Assembly (NCBI GenBank): GCA_017936265.1
Contig: JAGBFX010000060.1
Span: forward strand, 96,355 to 160,354
Source: Bacteroidaceae bacterium
GTDB taxonomy: Bacteria > Bacteroidota > Bacteroidia > Bacteroidales > Bacteroidaceae
Direction: 5' to 3'
DNA length: 64,000 bases
The notes under the pieces were generated by a model. It saw only the letters and a list, made by a program, of their open reading frames with translations, ran no database searches and had not been told where the DNA came from. How positions within the stretch are numbered: the stretch's first letter is position 1; each line of letters starts with the position of its first letter. Shown piece by piece: positions 63,643-64,000 of this stretch. The translations under genes and the position numbers were made by a program.

Positions 63643-64000
63643 AAGTTTACTGTTTTTCAAGGTGCGAAGGTAATAAAAAAGCAACAAACAGGAGTAAACT
63701 GTCCCCGTTAAAAAACCCTCAACGTAAAATTCTGAGGGATTTTGTATTTACGCATATAATTTTGCCAGTCTGAAAAGGAAAGAATCTTCATCTTCAACTC
63801 CTCAGAATTATGTTTTGAAAGCCTTTTTTAGAGATTCTGCATCGGAGAGCAACAAAGTGAAGAATCTCGCTTTACTCATCTTATATTCAGCAGCAGTCAT
63901 CAACCTTAATTGTTCACTTGGACTTTTCTTCAAGTCTTGTTATCATGTCCTTTTGGCGCCCAAAAGGACCAAAAGGCCCGGCACAAAGTTTACAAGTCGA
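63643..64000. other. Right-edge intergenic region with hairpin repeat
   Basis: 358 bp. Contains the yhhQ -7 box (TACCTTCG, minus, 63672-63665), two minus-strand mini-frames (63708-63791, 27 codons; 63808-63900, 30 codons) that may be remnants, and a perfect hairpin GTCCTTTTGG-CGC-CCAAAAGGAC at 63947-63969 followed by a partial copy (CCAAAAGGCC). No gene supported. Confidence 0.5.
63665..63672 (-). promoter_or_regulatory. -7 box of the yhhQ-radical SAM unit
   Basis: Minus-strand TACCTTCG, 23 nt before the yhhQ ATG. Confidence 0.45.

Overview
The window looks like a chromosomal segment of a Bacteroidales bacterium, probably a gut commensal; I cannot fix the genus. Evidence: promoters follow the Bacteroidota -7 form TAnnTTTG (often TATCTTCG here) and Shine-Dalgarno signals are weak. 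Arginine synthesis uses a succinylornithine-type transcarbamylase. There is a type IX secretion (T9SS) plug-like protein and two proteins with T9SS-type C-terminal tails. Bacteroidota-specific families (DUF4834, a Bacteroidota-type LptD, the NagB/PIG-L fusion) are also present. I see no phage, IS element, integrase or CRISPR array.

Positions 1-31,400 carry housekeeping and envelope genes. They include the 5' end of an SLC13-type permease divergent from tamB, then argF', rarA, fhs, glnS with a TPR gene, proS, asnA, ung and tRNA-Arg(CCG). The envelope genes are a family-4-like glycosyltransferase, manC, a WecA-like transferase, the T9SS plug-like protein, a DUF1460 amidase overlapping a CDP-glycerol glycerophosphotransferase, an OmpA lipoprotein, an EptA-like transferase, a lipid A acyltransferase overlapping a GT10 fucosyltransferase-like gene, and lptD. 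Most units end in strong hairpin terminators, several shared by convergent genes.

Positions 31,551-36,231 form a tight five-gene operon: VTC-type polyphosphate polymerase domain, DUF4956 membrane protein, DUF2490 barrel, a small secreted protein that is almost only a T9SS tail, and a Cthe_2159-like beta-helix protein. It looks like a cytoplasm-to-surface system of unknown purpose and is the best candidate here for an undescribed system. After it come pyrH, birA, mmcQ/yjbR, yraN, a small RHH-like gene with tadA, DUF4834-pssA-psd, dnaE (broken by a one-base frameshift near 43,752), trxA and a small acidic protein.

Positions 46,813-61,917 are a host-glycan (mucin or sulfated N-glycan) utilisation region: a NagB-like/PIG-L fusion, an anaerobic sulfatase maturase with its Ser-type sulfatase, a ROK sugar kinase, a GH20 hexosaminidase, a 1549-residue esterase/sialidase with a T9SS tail, and a two-domain sialate O-acetylesterase. 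Together they could remove O-acetyl groups, sialic acid, sulfate and N-acetylhexosamine and feed amino sugars to glycolysis. Intergenic TTAAACATT-type repeats, including a 5 x 54-bp tandem array, lie in or next to this region. The right end holds a small winged-helix protein and a radical SAM gene overlapping yhhQ, a likely queuosine-precursor salvage pair.
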